Source: Planctomycetaceae bacterium (GTDB lineage Bacteria > Planctomycetota > SZUA-567). From it: a DNA stretch of 64,000 nt. Position 1 is the stretch's first letter. Each line of letters begins with the position of its first letter. The notes beneath the pieces were generated by a model. The model had not been told where the DNA came from, did no database searches, and worked only from the letters and a program-made list of their open reading frames with translations. Both the position numbers and the translations under genes were made by a program. Below, in pieces: positions 8,214-17,529 of this stretch. The stretch is from positions 1 through 64,000 of the forward strand of contig JAJPXZ010000173.1 in assembly GCA_021205245.1 (NCBI GenBank). Reading direction: 5' to 3'.

Positions 8214-9134
8214 CTAATGTCTCGATTGAGGGCGAAATACATAGAACAGGTTGGGTTCGGAGACGAGGTAGAGGGTATCGTCGTCGTCCATCGCCACGCC
8301 CTCGGGCTGCGGCACCGGGGCGCTCAGGCCGTGGCCGGATTGGAGCGACTGGCTACTGACCGGCTGGCCGCTTGTGTCAATCTCCAGGAGAATGCGCGAC
8401 TCGTCCGACAGGACCAGGAGGTGGCGATAGCGCTGGTTGAAATCGAGGCCGGAGACATCGGTGACGAAGAGGCGGTCGTCGCGCTGCTGGTTATCGGTGA
8501 CGTCGACATTCAGGGCATTGCCGGAGTTATGGGGAAAACCGGTGACCTCATAAATGTGGACAGGCCGCTTTTCCTTGGCGGCGTAGAGTTTTCTTTCGGA
8601 AAAGTCCCACGCCAGACCTTCGACCCCGCTGTTGCCGGCGTCGCCCGAGCCGACGGTTATGCGTTGCAGATCGCGGGCATCGACCGAGTCGGTGTTCGCG
8701 TCGATAAACACCTGGACCAGCTTTTGCGCCCGTTCGTCCGACAGGATGTAAGAGCCGTCACCTATGTACTCGATAGCCTCCGGATCGGCCATCCCCCGCA
8801 AACCGATGCTGCGGAGAACATCGCCCCCGGTGGATAATTCGACGATTTCGGCCGGGTTGTTGATAACGGCGAAGAGGGTGCGGGTGTCCCGGTTCCAGGT
8901 CAGGCCCGATAGATTGTCGTCGACGCCCGCAACCGGCTTCGCCTCGAGCGTGACCGCGTAGCCGGGGAGCCACAGCGAGCGCTCGCGCCATTCGCTGGCG
9001 TAATACCATTGCCGGAAATCGAAACAGACCCGACCGAAGAAGCGGAAATGTCGGCCCGCCACAACTCCGGCCGCCACCACGATAACCGCGACGACGCAGA
9101 GGACGAACCTGCCTTTCTTTTTCCGTTTCGTCAC
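8214..9134 (-). CDS. SdiA-regulated (YjiK-like) beta-propeller protein
   Basis: The 306-residue protein has an N-terminal membrane anchor (RFVLCVVAVIVVAAGVVAG, about residues 9-28) and a large extracytoplasmic domain. Sequence such as VDDNLSGLTWNRDTRTLFAVINNPAEIVEL and DPEAIEYIGDGSYILSDER matches the SdiA-regulated family, a single-propeller fold related to esterase-like phytase domains. Members lie in the periplasm and their function is poorly known. It is divergent from the mtl operon and separated from it by 300 bases, so a shared control region is possible but not demonstrated. Confidence 0.85.
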   Translation of the reverse strand: MTKRKKKGRFVLCVVAVIVVAAGVVAGRHFRFFGRVCFDFRQWYYASEWRERSLWLPGYAVTLEAKPVAGVDDNLSGLTWNRDTRTLFAVINNPAEIVELSTGGDVLRSIGLRGMADPEAIEYIGDGSYILSDERAQKLVQVFIDANTDSVDARDLQRITVGSGDAGNSGVEGLAWDFSERKLYAAKEKRPVHIYEVTGFPHNSGNALNVDVTDNQQRDDRLFVTDVSGLDFNQRYRHLLVLSDESRILLEIDTSGQPVSSQSLQSGHGLSAPVPQPEGVAMDDDDTLYLVSEPNLFYVFRPQSRH

Positions 9135-9440
9135 GCGCTCCCTTTCATTCCATACCTCCGATTAATTCTACCTGAAATCCCCGGCATGGTTGCCCGAATT
9201 TTCCCATTGTGCCCGCTTGGCTTAAAGATCTGTCACAGGCTGCGTTGCCAAAGTGAAACGGGAACGGGTGGAACAAGCGTCATGACGCCGGTATAGTGAC
9301 GGCGTGGGCACACAGCGCGTTTTCGTTTGTTCCTTGCCTCATAGCCCGCAAATCTTCCGCCTACTCCACATCGGTTCGCAGTACCCGCAGGGCATTGTGC
9401 CAGCTATGGCTGATATTTCTTGTTGAACAAGGGGAACATC
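9135..9440. promoter_or_regulatory. Divergent control region upstream of the mtl PTS operon
   Basis: This 306-base gap separates the yjiK-like gene from mtlA. It holds an inverted repeat ACGCCG-N9-CGGCGT at 9285-9305, which overlaps a TATAGT hexamer and could be an MtlR or other operator. Assigning it needs footprinting or comparison with related genomes. Nothing coding is visible. Confidence 0.4.
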
Positions 9441-10841
9441 ATGAAAGAGACGTTGCAACGGGGAGGCCGCTTCCTCAGCAGCATGGTTATGCCGAACATC
9501 GGCGCGTTTATCGCCTGGGGCCTTATCACCGCCCTGTTTATTCCCGATGGATGGTTGCCGAACGCCAAATTCGCCACCCTGGTCGGCCCGATGCTGACCT
9601 ACCTCCTGCCCCTCCTGATCGGCTACACCGGCGGCACCATGGTAGCGGGACAACGCGGCGGCGTGGTGGGCGCAATCGCATCGCTTGGCGTTATCGCCGG
9701 CGCGGACGTGCCGATGTTCCTCGGTTCGATGATTACCGGCCCCATCGGCGGCGTCGCCATCAAGGCATTTGACAAGCGCATGCAAGGGAAGATTCCGGCA
9801 GGCTTCGAAATGCTTATCAACAATTTCTCCGCCGGTATCATCGGTGCGATTCTCGCCATCCTGGCGCTGGTCCTTATCAACCCGATCGTGATGGGCCTGA
9901 ACACCATCCTCTCGTCCGGCGTCGCCTTCTTTGTCGAACACGGGCTGCTGCCGCTGACATCCATCTTTGTCGAACCGGCGAAGGTGTTGTTCCTGAATAA
10001 CGCCATCAATCACGGCATCTTCACCCCGCTCGGCATCGAACAGGTCGCGGAGGCGGGCAAGTCCGTCTTCTTCATGATTGAATCCAATCCCGGCCCGGGC
10101 CTCGGATTGCTCCTGGCTTACTGCCTCGTCGGCCGCGGCTCCGCCAAAACGAGTGCGCCCGGCGCGGCGATCATCCACTTCCTGGGCGGTATCCACGAGA
10201 TTTATTTCCCCTACGTCCTGATGAACCCCATCCTCATCCTCGCCATGATCGGCGGCGGCATGACCGGCGTCTTCACCCTGCAAATTTTTGACGGCGGCCT
10301 GATCGCGGCGGCCAGCCCGGGCAGTATCTTCGCCGAACTGCTGATGACCCCGAGGGGCGGCTTCTTTGCAAATATCGCAGCCATTATCGCCGGCGGCGTG
10401 GTAAGCTTTATCCTGGCCGTCGTTCTCCTGCGCGTCTTCGGCAAGGAGGAAGACGACCTCATGGCATCGCAGCGTCGCATCAAGGAAATGAAGGCGAAAT
10501 CGAAGGGCCAGTCCCTGCCGTCCGAACCGGCCGCGACCGCAACCGCCGCCGTCGGCCCGGTCAAGAAAATCGTCTTCGCCTGCGACGCGGGTATGGGCTC
10601 GAGCGCCATGGGCGCGACCATGCTCAGGAAGAAGCTGAAAAACGCCGGTCTCGATATCCAGGTGGTGCACGCGTCCATCGGCGAAATTCCAGCCGACGCG
10701 GAACTCATCGTCACCCACGAAGAACTGAAGGAACGGGCGGCCCGCGCCAACCCGGCGGCACGCATCATCACCATCACCAACTTCATGGGCGCGCCCGAGT
10801 ACGATACCCTGGTGGACGAGCTGGTCAAGGCGCAGAAATAG
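9441..10841 (+). CDS. mtlA: PTS mannitol-type transporter EIICB
   Basis: The 466-residue protein combines a membrane EIIC domain (about residues 1-340) with a cytoplasmic EIIB domain. The IIC part begins RGGRFLSSMVMPNIGAFIAWGLITALFIP and contains the family signature segment GGIHEIYFPYVLMNP. The IIB phosphorylation loop VFACDAGMGSSAMG places the active Cys near residue 381. The EIIA domain of E. coli MtlA is absent; it is encoded separately by mtlF in the same operon. The enzyme takes up and phosphorylates a hexitol, most likely mannitol, giving hexitol-1-phosphate in the cytoplasm. AAGGGGAAC lies before the ATG at 9441, seven codons inside the ORF-track start. Confidence 0.95.
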   Translation: MKETLQRGGRFLSSMVMPNIGAFIAWGLITALFIPDGWLPNAKFATLVGPMLTYLLPLLIGYTGGTMVAGQRGGVVGAIASLGVIAGADVPMFLGSMITGPIGGVAIKAFDKRMQGKIPAGFEMLINNFSAGIIGAILAILALVLINPIVMGLNTILSSGVAFFVEHGLLPLTSIFVEPAKVLFLNNAINHGIFTPLGIEQVAEAGKSVFFMIESNPGPGLGLLLAYCLVGRGSAKTSAPGAAIIHFLGGIHEIYFPYVLMNPILILAMIGGGMTGVFTLQIFDGGLIAAASPGSIFAELLMTPRGGFFANIAAIIAGGVVSFILAVVLLRVFGKEEDDLMASQRRIKEMKAKSKGQSLPSEPAATATAAVGPVKKIVFACDAGMGSSAMGATMLRKKLKNAGLDIQVVHASIGEIPADAELIVTHEELKERAARANPAARIITITNFMGAPEYDTLVDELVKAQK

Positions 10842-10865
10842 CCGCTGGACACTTTGGAGACACGT

Positions 10866-11123
10866 ATGAAAGAACTGACCTTCACCATCCGCGATCAGGA
10901 CGGCATCCACGCCCGCCCTGCCGGAATACTTGTCAAAACAATGCAGGGATTCGCCAGCGCCGTGACGATCAAGAACGGCGAAAAAACAGCCGACGGCAAA
11001 AAGCTGTTCCAGGTGATGAAGCTGGGCGCCAAGTGCAACGACACCATCACCGTCACCACCGACGGCGACGACGAAGACGCGGCGCTGGCCGGGGCCAAAT
11101 CGGTTCTGGAGGAAAACCTCTAG
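10866..11123 (+). CDS. ptsH: HPr phosphocarrier protein
   Basis: The 85-residue protein has the active-site sequence DGIHARPAG with His15, which is phosphorylated by enzyme I and passes phosphate to EIIA. The Ser46 regulatory position of HPr proteins is replaced: in GKKLFQVMKLG the aligned residue is Lys. It therefore should not be a target of an HPr kinase/phosphorylase. The ORF track uses an upstream TTG; the ATG at 10866 preceded by TTGGAGACACGT is the natural start. It lies 24 bases after mtlA and 2 bases before mtlR, so it is the dedicated HPr of this operon. Confidence 0.95.
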   Translation: MKELTFTIRDQDGIHARPAGILVKTMQGFASAVTIKNGEKTADGKKLFQVMKLGAKCNDTITVTTDGDDEDAALAGAKSVLEENL

Positions 11124-11125
11124 CT

Positions 11126-13114
11126 GTGAAAGAACTGCCGCCGCGACTCAGGAACCTGTTGACCATCCTCGCCACCGACCCCGACCCACAGGGCGTTGGC
11201 CAGGTGGCTGACAAACTCCGGGTAAGCAAGAGAACCGTGTTCCGCGAGTTGGCCAAGGCAGGGACGGTGCTTGAACCCTATGGACTCGAAGTCGGTTCCA
11301 AGCCTGGGGAGGGCGTGCGCATCGAAGGCCCACCCCAGGCACGGGACAAACTGCTGGACGACCTGGACACGCTGGAGGAGGCGAATCCGGCCGACAAGCG
11401 GGAACGCCAGGACCGGCTGGTCGTGGCAGTGCTCGCAAACCCGGGTCAAAAACTGGCGACATACGCCGACAAAGTAAAAGCAAGCGCGCCGACCATCAGC
11501 CACGACCTCACCGAGGTCGAGCCGAGACTGGCTGAACGCGGCTTGCAGGTACAGCGGCGGGCCGGGACCGGCTTGGCCATCCACGGCGACGAGATGGGAA
11601 TCCGGCGTCTCGTCATCGCCCTGCTGTTCAGGGCGCGGGAGAACGGGTCGACCCTCCCTTACCCGCATCCGGATATTCTTTTAGATATTCACGATCTCGA
11701 TAATGAATTGGACCCGCTGCTCGGCTGGATGACGCCGCACTCCCGCGATGCCCTCTACGCTTATCTCGCGGTCATGGTTCAGCGCGTCATGGACGGACAC
11801 ACCGTCGGCCCGGCGGAACCGGTAGAGGACAACCGGGAGACGGCGCACACACTCGCCACGATAGTGGAGGAAGCGTTCAACATCACGCTGCCGGAGGGGG
11901 AACGTGCATGGCTCTCTATCGAAATAGCCGGTTGCCGCCCGGCAGGGGCAGGCCCGAAGCGAAGCGAGGCGGACATGCCGCTGGAGGCCTTGGCGGCGGA
12001 AATGATCGACCGCTTCGACCCGGCCCGTGCCGCCGTCCTTAAGCTTGATGAATTACTGGTGGACGGTCTGGTAACGCACATGCGGACCGCCCTGGTGAGA
12101 ATCCGCCACGGTATCGAACTGCGGGATCCCATGCGCGAGCAGATCGTGACCACCTACCCGGACGTGATGGGCCGCAGCCGCAGGGCATGCTCGGTGTTGA
12201 AGCGTTACGGCGAAACGATCTCCGATGACGAGGTAAGCCTTATCGCCGCGCATTTCGGCGCGTCGCTCCTGCGCTTGGGCGAAAAGGGACTGCGGCAACA
12301 GACAGTGCGGGTGGGAGTGATTTGCGTCCATGGCATTGGCTCGTCCTACCTGCTGGCGTCCCGGGTGCGGCGCGAATTCGGGTCGCGGCTGTTGGCCGAA
12401 GTGAGCTGGCACGACGACCGGGAGAATTGGCGCAACTACGATATCCTCGTCAGCGCCACGCCGCTCCCCGAAGCCGACATGCCGGTGGTTGTCGTCTCGC
12501 CCATGTTGGACAAAGCGGATGTCGAACGCATCGAAGCGGTGCTCGCCGCCCAGACCGGAGAGCGCGAAAACAACGAACCCGGCCCGGGCTTTGTCGATAA
12601 TCTCGCAACGCTTGCCCTCCTCGCCGACGCGGCCAAAGGACTTGTCGAGGGATTCAGGGTCGAGAAGATACGGGGAGACATAGAATTTAGAGAGTTGGCT
12701 GCAGTGGCGGGCCGGGTTTTCTGCCACGGCGACGAGGAGGCACGCGACATCACCGCCGCCCTGCTGAATCGGGAAGCCATCGCGTCGCAGGTGGTGCCGG
12801 AGCTGGGTGTCGTGCTGTTGCACTGCCGGACCGCGAGCGTCGCACGACCGTTGTTCGGCTGTATTCAACCCGACGGCGGCGCGTTTTCCCGGCCAAATTT
12901 TACTGGAGCCGCCATGGCAGTCGTGTTGATTGCGCCCTCGACCTCGCCCCGCGAAATCGCCGAGATGATGGGGGCAATCAGCAGCGCCCTGATCGAGCGG
13001 CCGAAATTCCTGGTGTCGGTGCGGGCGGGCGACGCATCGGCCATACGCGCCGGCATCGAGGGGTTGCTCGGTGAATTCCTGTTCCAGTTTTCCTTGCAAA
13101 AATTGAAAGGGTAA
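11126..13114 (+). CDS. mtlR: PRD-containing transcriptional activator MtlR
   Basis: This 662-residue regulator (GTG start two bases after the HPr stop) has the BglG/MtlR architecture. Two N-terminal helix-turn-helix domains (VADKLRVSKRTVFRELAKAG and a second around KASAPTISHDL) are followed by two PTS-regulation domains. Next comes a EIIB-Gat-like domain with the Cys-bearing loop ICVHGIGSSYLLASRV, and then a C-terminal EIIA-like domain. In known MtlR proteins PTS-dependent phosphorylation of these domains sets activator activity according to substrate supply. The ORF-track start lies inside ptsH in another frame and is not real. It probably activates its own operon. Confidence 0.93.
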   Translation: MKELPPRLRNLLTILATDPDPQGVGQVADKLRVSKRTVFRELAKAGTVLEPYGLEVGSKPGEGVRIEGPPQARDKLLDDLDTLEEANPADKRERQDRLVVAVLANPGQKLATYADKVKASAPTISHDLTEVEPRLAERGLQVQRRAGTGLAIHGDEMGIRRLVIALLFRARENGSTLPYPHPDILLDIHDLDNELDPLLGWMTPHSRDALYAYLAVMVQRVMDGHTVGPAEPVEDNRETAHTLATIVEEAFNITLPEGERAWLSIEIAGCRPAGAGPKRSEADMPLEALAAEMIDRFDPARAAVLKLDELLVDGLVTHMRTALVRIRHGIELRDPMREQIVTTYPDVMGRSRRACSVLKRYGETISDDEVSLIAAHFGASLLRLGEKGLRQQTVRVGVICVHGIGSSYLLASRVRREFGSRLLAEVSWHDDRENWRNYDILVSATPLPEADMPVVVVSPMLDKADVERIEAVLAAQTGERENNEPGPGFVDNLATLALLADAAKGLVEGFRVEKIRGDIEFRELAAVAGRVFCHGDEEARDITAALLNREAIASQVVPELGVVLLHCRTASVARPLFGCIQPDGGAFSRPNFTGAAMAVVLIAPSTSPREIAEMMGAISSALIERPKFLVSVRAGDASAIRAGIEGLLGEFLFQFSLQKLKG

Positions 13115-13117
13115 CCA

Positions 13118-13546
13118 GTGCCTGAAATCCTTCAGCAGAAAAATATCAAGACCGGCCTCGCCAGCGAACCCCACGAAGACGTTATCCGCCGCTGCGGCGA
13201 AATGCTGGCAGCCGACGGCTATGTCGAACGGGAATATATCGACGGAATGCTGGCCCGCGACCGCGATTTTTCCACCGCTATCGGGAACGGCATCGCCATT
13301 CCCCACGGCGCGAAGGAATTCAAGGATCATATCCTCGCCACCGGGCTGGTGGTGCTGACATATCCCGACGGCGTGCCGTGGAACGACGGCATCGTCAAGC
13401 TGGTGGTCGGCATAGCCGCCAAGGGCGACGAACACATTGAAATTCTGGAACGCCTTGTCGACGCCTTCGAGGACGAGGAACAGGTGGACGTGGTCGTGGC
13501 CGCAGGCGACGCCGAGACCTTGTTCGAACTCCTCGCGAAGGGATAG
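13118..13546 (+). CDS. mtlF: PTS mannitol-type EIIA
   Basis: The 142-residue soluble protein is an EIIA of the mannitol/fructose class. The active His lies in GNGIAIPHG (His63), and the flanking VVLTYPDGVPWNDGIVKLVVGIAA segment is typical of MtlF. It accepts phosphate from HPr and donates it to the EIIB domain of the mtlA product. The GTG start is three bases after the mtlR stop, and fruK follows after two bases, so it is translated as part of the operon. Confidence 0.95.
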   Translation: MPEILQQKNIKTGLASEPHEDVIRRCGEMLAADGYVEREYIDGMLARDRDFSTAIGNGIAIPHGAKEFKDHILATGLVVLTYPDGVPWNDGIVKLVVGIAAKGDEHIEILERLVDAFEDEEQVDVVVAAGDAETLFELLAKG

Positions 13547-13548
13547 GC

Positions 13549-14484
13549 ATGCGTATCGTCACCGTGACCCTGAATCCCGCCCTGGACAAAACCGCCGTCC
13601 TGGACACGCTGCAACCGGGCGAACTGAACCGCCTCCGCGACGTCACCGTCGACGCCGGCGGCAAGGGCGTGAATGTGTCGAAGATGATAGCGGCGTTGGG
13701 CGGCGAGTCGATTGCATCGGGCTTTGTCGGCGGCGGTAGCGGCGACGAAATTGCCAAGACGTTGTCATCGCTCGGAATCAACCACGACTTCCTCCGCATC
13801 GCCTCGCCCACCCGCACCAACCTCAAGGTCGTCGACCAGGGGAGCCGGTTGACCGAGTTGAACGAACCCGGTCCGGCCGTGACCAGTGACGAGGTCGAGG
13901 CGCTGCGGCACAAGTTACAAACCTATGCCGGTGCGGATAGCCTTTTCGTGTTTTCGGGCAGTCTGCCCTCCGGAGTCGGTAAAGACATATACCGCGATCT
14001 CATCACCCTGGTTCGGGACGCCGGAGCCACGGCATTCCTTGATGCCGACGGCGACGCGTTCGCGCAGGCTGTCGATGCGGGACCATCGTTTATCAAGCCG
14101 AACCGGTTTGAACTGTTGCAGTATTTCGACGCGGGCAAATCCGCAGACACGCACACGCTGGTCCGGCTGTGCCGGAAGCTGCTTGAAAAAGGTATCGGGC
14201 GCATCGCCTTGTCGATGGGGAAGGAAGGCGCGCTGTTTGTGTCGGGGGACGACGTTTTTGCCTGTCCCGGGCTGGAGGTGGAGGCACAGTCCAGCGTCGG
14301 CGCGGGCGACAGCATGGTGGGGGCGGTGGCCTACGGCACGGTCAACAACCTGTCGTGGCGGGACACTGCCGCGTTGGCTATGGCCTCGTCCGCCGGGGCG
14401 GTGACGACCGTGGGGACCAAGCCGCCATGCCGGGAGGTGGTGGATGCGTTGTTGCGGCAGGTGCGGTTTGTGGATGTTGGATAG
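13549..14484 (+). CDS. fruK: 1-phosphofructokinase (PfkB family)
   Basis: This 311-residue kinase begins MRIVTVTLNPALDKT and carries the N-terminal GGKGVNVSKMIAALGG motif and the C-terminal anion hole SSVGAGDSMVGAV with the catalytic Asp. These are the marks of the FruK/LacC/PfkB subgroup that phosphorylates ketohexose monophosphates. The closest textbook reaction is fructose-1-phosphate to fructose-1,6-bisphosphate; tagatose-6-phosphate kinase is the main alternative. It overlaps the operon tightly (two bases after mtlF). No fructose-specific EII is present, so the ketose-1-phosphate must come from the neighbouring dehydrogenase or from elsewhere. Confidence 0.88.
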   Translation: MRIVTVTLNPALDKTAVLDTLQPGELNRLRDVTVDAGGKGVNVSKMIAALGGESIASGFVGGGSGDEIAKTLSSLGINHDFLRIASPTRTNLKVVDQGSRLTELNEPGPAVTSDEVEALRHKLQTYAGADSLFVFSGSLPSGVGKDIYRDLITLVRDAGATAFLDADGDAFAQAVDAGPSFIKPNRFELLQYFDAGKSADTHTLVRLCRKLLEKGIGRIALSMGKEGALFVSGDDVFACPGLEVEAQSSVGAGDSMVGAVAYGTVNNLSWRDTAALAMASSAGAVTTVGTKPPCREVVDALLRQVRFVDVG

Positions 14485-14573
14485 GGGCTTCCCGGGGGTG
14501 AGAACGGGCGGTTCGGCCGGAATCCACGGGGCTGAACTTCGGCTACAATATAAACCTGAAAGGGAAGAGAAAC

Positions 14574-15833
14574 ATGAAAACGCGTGCGGTCCGTTTATAT
14601 GGGGCAGACGACCTCCGGCTGGAAGAATTCGAGCTGCCGGAAATAAAGGACGACGAGATACTGGTCAAGGTGGTCTGCGACAGCATCTGCATGTCCACCT
14701 ATAAACTGCTGAAACAAGGCAAGGCGCACAAGCGCTGCCCGCAAAACGTCGATACCCATCCCATTATCATCGGCCACGAGTTCGCCGGCGATATCGTCCA
14801 GGTGGGGAAGAAATGGGCTAACGAATTCACCCCGGGCGAAAAGTTCGCCCAGCAGCCAGCCCTCAATTACAAAGGCAGCCTCGCATCGCCCGGCTATTCG
14901 TATGAGTACTACGGCGGGGCCTGCACCTACTGCATCGTGCCGCATGAGGTGATGGAACTCGGTTGCCTGCTCCATTACGACGGCAAAAGTTATTTCAACG
15001 CCTCCCTGGCCGAGCCGATGTCCTGCATCATCGGCGGCTATAATGCCATGTACCACACCAACAAACAGAACTATGATCACGCCATGGGCATCAAGCCGGG
15101 CGGCGCGGTGCTGATTCTCGGCGGAGCCGGCCCGATGGGCCTCGGCGCGGCCGAATACCCGCTCGCCCTCGACGACAAACCGCGCCTGGTGGTGGTCACG
15201 GACGTCGACCCGGACCGTCTCGCCCGCGCCCGCGAATTGCTGCCCGAAGACGAGGCGCGCAAGGCCGGGGTGGAGCTGCATTTCGTTAATCCGCGCGATC
15301 TGGACGATCAATATGAATACCTGATGAAGCTGACCGGCGGCACTGGCTTTGACGATGTCTTTGTGTATGTGCCGATCCGTGAACTCGCCGAAATGGGCGA
15401 CCGGTTGATGGCGTTCGACGGCTGTATGAACTTCTTCGCCGGGCCGTCGGACAAGGATTTCCAGGCGATGATCAACCTCTACAACTGCCATTACACCAGC
15501 ACCCACATCATGGGTACAACCGGCGGCAACACCGACGACATGCGCGATGCCTTGCGCCTGTCAGCCCAGGACAAAATCCGCCCCGCCCTGATGATCACCC
15601 ACATCGGCGGCATGGACGCAATCGCCCCCGCCACCGCCGACCTGCCGAACATCCCGGGCGGGAAAAAACTCACCTATACCGGCTTCAACATGCCGTTGAC
15701 CGCCATCGACGATTTCGCCCGGCTGGGCGAGACGGATCCGCTGTTCCGCAATTTGGCCGAGAGCTGCTCAGGCCATTGCGGTTTGTGGAACGACGACGCG
15801 GAGGCGATTTTACTGGCCCATTTTGGTGCGTAG
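14574..15833 (+). CDS. L-sorbose-1-phosphate reductase-like zinc dehydrogenase (SorE family)
   Basis: This 419-residue medium-chain dehydrogenase begins MKTRAVRLYGADDLRLEEF. It has the GHEFAGDIVQVGKKW zinc-binding region and a Rossmann segment LILGGAGPMGLGA. It also has DGCMNFFAGPSDKDF and TTGGNTDDMRDAL, which I recognise from SorE, the reductase that interconverts L-sorbose-1-phosphate and glucitol-6-phosphate. SorE acts on the carbinol next to the phosphorylated carbon. Applied to mannitol-1-phosphate, that regiochemistry would give fructose-1-phosphate, the substrate of the FruK encoded just upstream. The operon has no mannitol-1-phosphate 5-dehydrogenase (MtlD). The start is the ATG after AGGGAAGAGAAAC. 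Confidence 0.85.
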   Translation: MKTRAVRLYGADDLRLEEFELPEIKDDEILVKVVCDSICMSTYKLLKQGKAHKRCPQNVDTHPIIIGHEFAGDIVQVGKKWANEFTPGEKFAQQPALNYKGSLASPGYSYEYYGGACTYCIVPHEVMELGCLLHYDGKSYFNASLAEPMSCIIGGYNAMYHTNKQNYDHAMGIKPGGAVLILGGAGPMGLGAAEYPLALDDKPRLVVVTDVDPDRLARARELLPEDEARKAGVELHFVNPRDLDDQYEYLMKLTGGTGFDDVFVYVPIRELAEMGDRLMAFDGCMNFFAGPSDKDFQAMINLYNCHYTSTHIMGTTGGNTDDMRDALRLSAQDKIRPALMITHIGGMDAIAPATADLPNIPGGKKLTYTGFNMPLTAIDDFARLGETDPLFRNLAESCSGHCGLWNDDAEAILLAHFGA

Positions 15834-15870
15834 AATCGAGTGTTCCTGTGAGACGGCATTGGAGGTGAAC

Positions 15871-17499
15871 ATGCGTCAATTGCACGGCAAAGCGGTTTGC
15901 GGCGGCATCGCCATCGGCCGGTTGGGCTTTTTTCGCGGCCGCGACCGCACCGTCACCCAGGTGAGGATTGCCGACGCTACGGCGGAACACGAGCGCTTCG
16001 CCTCTGCCCACGCGCTTGCGATTGTTCAGGTCGCGGCGCTGCAGGAAAAGGCGCTGGCGGAGATTGGCGAAAACGAGGCGGCGGTCTTTGAAATCCACCA
16101 GATGATGCTGGAGGACGAGGATTACCTCGATGCCATTCGCGGCATCATTGCTGAACAAAACTGCAATGCCGAATACGCGGTAGCGGTGACGCGGGAGGAA
16201 TTCGCCCGTTCCTTTGCCGAAATGGACGACCCCTATATGCAGGGCCGCGCCGCCGATGTGCGGGATATTTCGAACCGTCTCCTTGACTGCCTCGCCGGGA
16301 AATCGGGCGATCTGGAACTTGGCGACGAGCCGGTCGTTGTCGCGGCCAAGGATTTGACGCCGAGCGAAACGGTGCAGATGGACAAGCGGAAGATCCTTGC
16401 CTTTGCCACCGGCGGCGGCTCTTCCAACTCCCATACCGCGATTCTGGCGAGGACCATGGGCCTGCCCGCAATCGTGAATCTTGGCGACGACCTGGACGAG
16501 CGGCTCGACGGCCTGCCGGTCATCGTCGACGGATTTACCGGCACCGTCTATATCGAACCAGATGCCCAGACGACCGCCGCCATGGAAAAACGCAGCGATG
16601 AAGAAACCGCACGGCAGGCATTGCTCGAATCATTCAAGGGCAAACCCAACCGCACCCGCGACGGCAAAGAGGTGCTGGTCTATGCAAACATCGGGTCTGT
16701 CGCCGAGGTCGAGCTAGTGCACCGTTACGATGCCGGCGGCATCGGACTTTTCCGGAGCGAGTTCCTCTTCCTCAATAGCGGCGACTATCCGGACGAGGAC
16801 GCCCAATTCGCCGCCTACCGGAAGGTGGCGAAGGATATGGGGGGCAAACCCTCCATCATCCGCACCCTCGATATCGGGGCGGACAAACAGATTGCCTACT
16901 TCAACCTGGATGCGGAAGAAAATCCCGCCCTCGGGCTGCGCGGCCTGCGCCTGTGCCTGGAACGGCCCGAGGTGTTTAAGACGCAACTACGCGCGCTGCT
17001 GCGGGCGTCGGCGTTCGGCAAATTGGCCGTGATGTTTCCGATGGTGGCGTCGGTGTGGGAGGTCACCGAAGCGAAGGCGATACTGGAGACGGTCCGGGAA
17101 GAACTACGGGCCGAAGACAAGGCCTTCGACGCCGACATGGAGGTGGGGGTGATGATTGAGACGCCGGCGGCGGCGGTGATCAGCGATCTCCTCGCGCGCG
17201 AGGTCGACTTTTTCAGTATCGGAACCAACGACCTGACACAATACACCCTGGCTGTGGACAGACAGAACGCAAGGCTGGACCGCTTTTCCGACCCGCATCA
17301 TGAAGCGGTGCTGCGTTTGATCCGCATTGTCGTCGACAACGCCCATGCCAACAACGCCTGGGTCGGCGTGTGCGGCGAACTCGCCGGCGACCTCGCCATT
17401 ACCGAGACATTGCTGCGGATGGGAGTGGATGAGTTGTCGGTGTCGCCGCCGAAGGTGCTGGAGCTGCGGAAGACCATTGCCGAGTGTACGCTGGCTTGA
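15871..17499 (+). CDS. ptsI: PTS enzyme I
   Basis: This 542-residue phosphoenolpyruvate:protein phosphotransferase has the swivelling phospho-His domain motif GGGSSNSHTAILARTMGLPAIV (His188). The C-terminal PEP-binding barrel includes GGIGLFRSEFLF, DIGADKQIAYF, and IGTNDLTQYTLAVDR followed by the VCGELAGD Cys motif. It transfers phosphate from PEP to HPr. The ATG at 15871 follows GGAGGTGAAC; the ORF-track start 16 codons upstream is less likely. As last gene of the operon it completes a full PEP-to-sugar relay (EI, HPr, EIIA, EIICB) in one transcription unit. Confidence 0.95.
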   Translation: MRQLHGKAVCGGIAIGRLGFFRGRDRTVTQVRIADATAEHERFASAHALAIVQVAALQEKALAEIGENEAAVFEIHQMMLEDEDYLDAIRGIIAEQNCNAEYAVAVTREEFARSFAEMDDPYMQGRAADVRDISNRLLDCLAGKSGDLELGDEPVVVAAKDLTPSETVQMDKRKILAFATGGGSSNSHTAILARTMGLPAIVNLGDDLDERLDGLPVIVDGFTGTVYIEPDAQTTAAMEKRSDEETARQALLESFKGKPNRTRDGKEVLVYANIGSVAEVELVHRYDAGGIGLFRSEFLFLNSGDYPDEDAQFAAYRKVAKDMGGKPSIIRTLDIGADKQIAYFNLDAEENPALGLRGLRLCLERPEVFKTQLRALLRASAFGKLAVMFPMVASVWEVTEAKAILETVREELRAEDKAFDADMEVGVMIETPAAAVISDLLAREVDFFSIGTNDLTQYTLAVDRQNARLDRFSDPHHEAVLRLIRIVVDNAHANNAWVGVCGELAGDLAITETLLRMGVDELSVSPPKVLELRKTIAECTLA

Positions 17500-17529
17500 C
17501 GCGCCTCTCGAAGAAATGGGTCTTGTGGT

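Noticed and set aside
9339-10910. 523-codon ORF on the minus strand opposite mtlA
   Set aside because: Asp/Gly/Arg/His-rich antisense shadow of a membrane protein gene in high-GC DNA.
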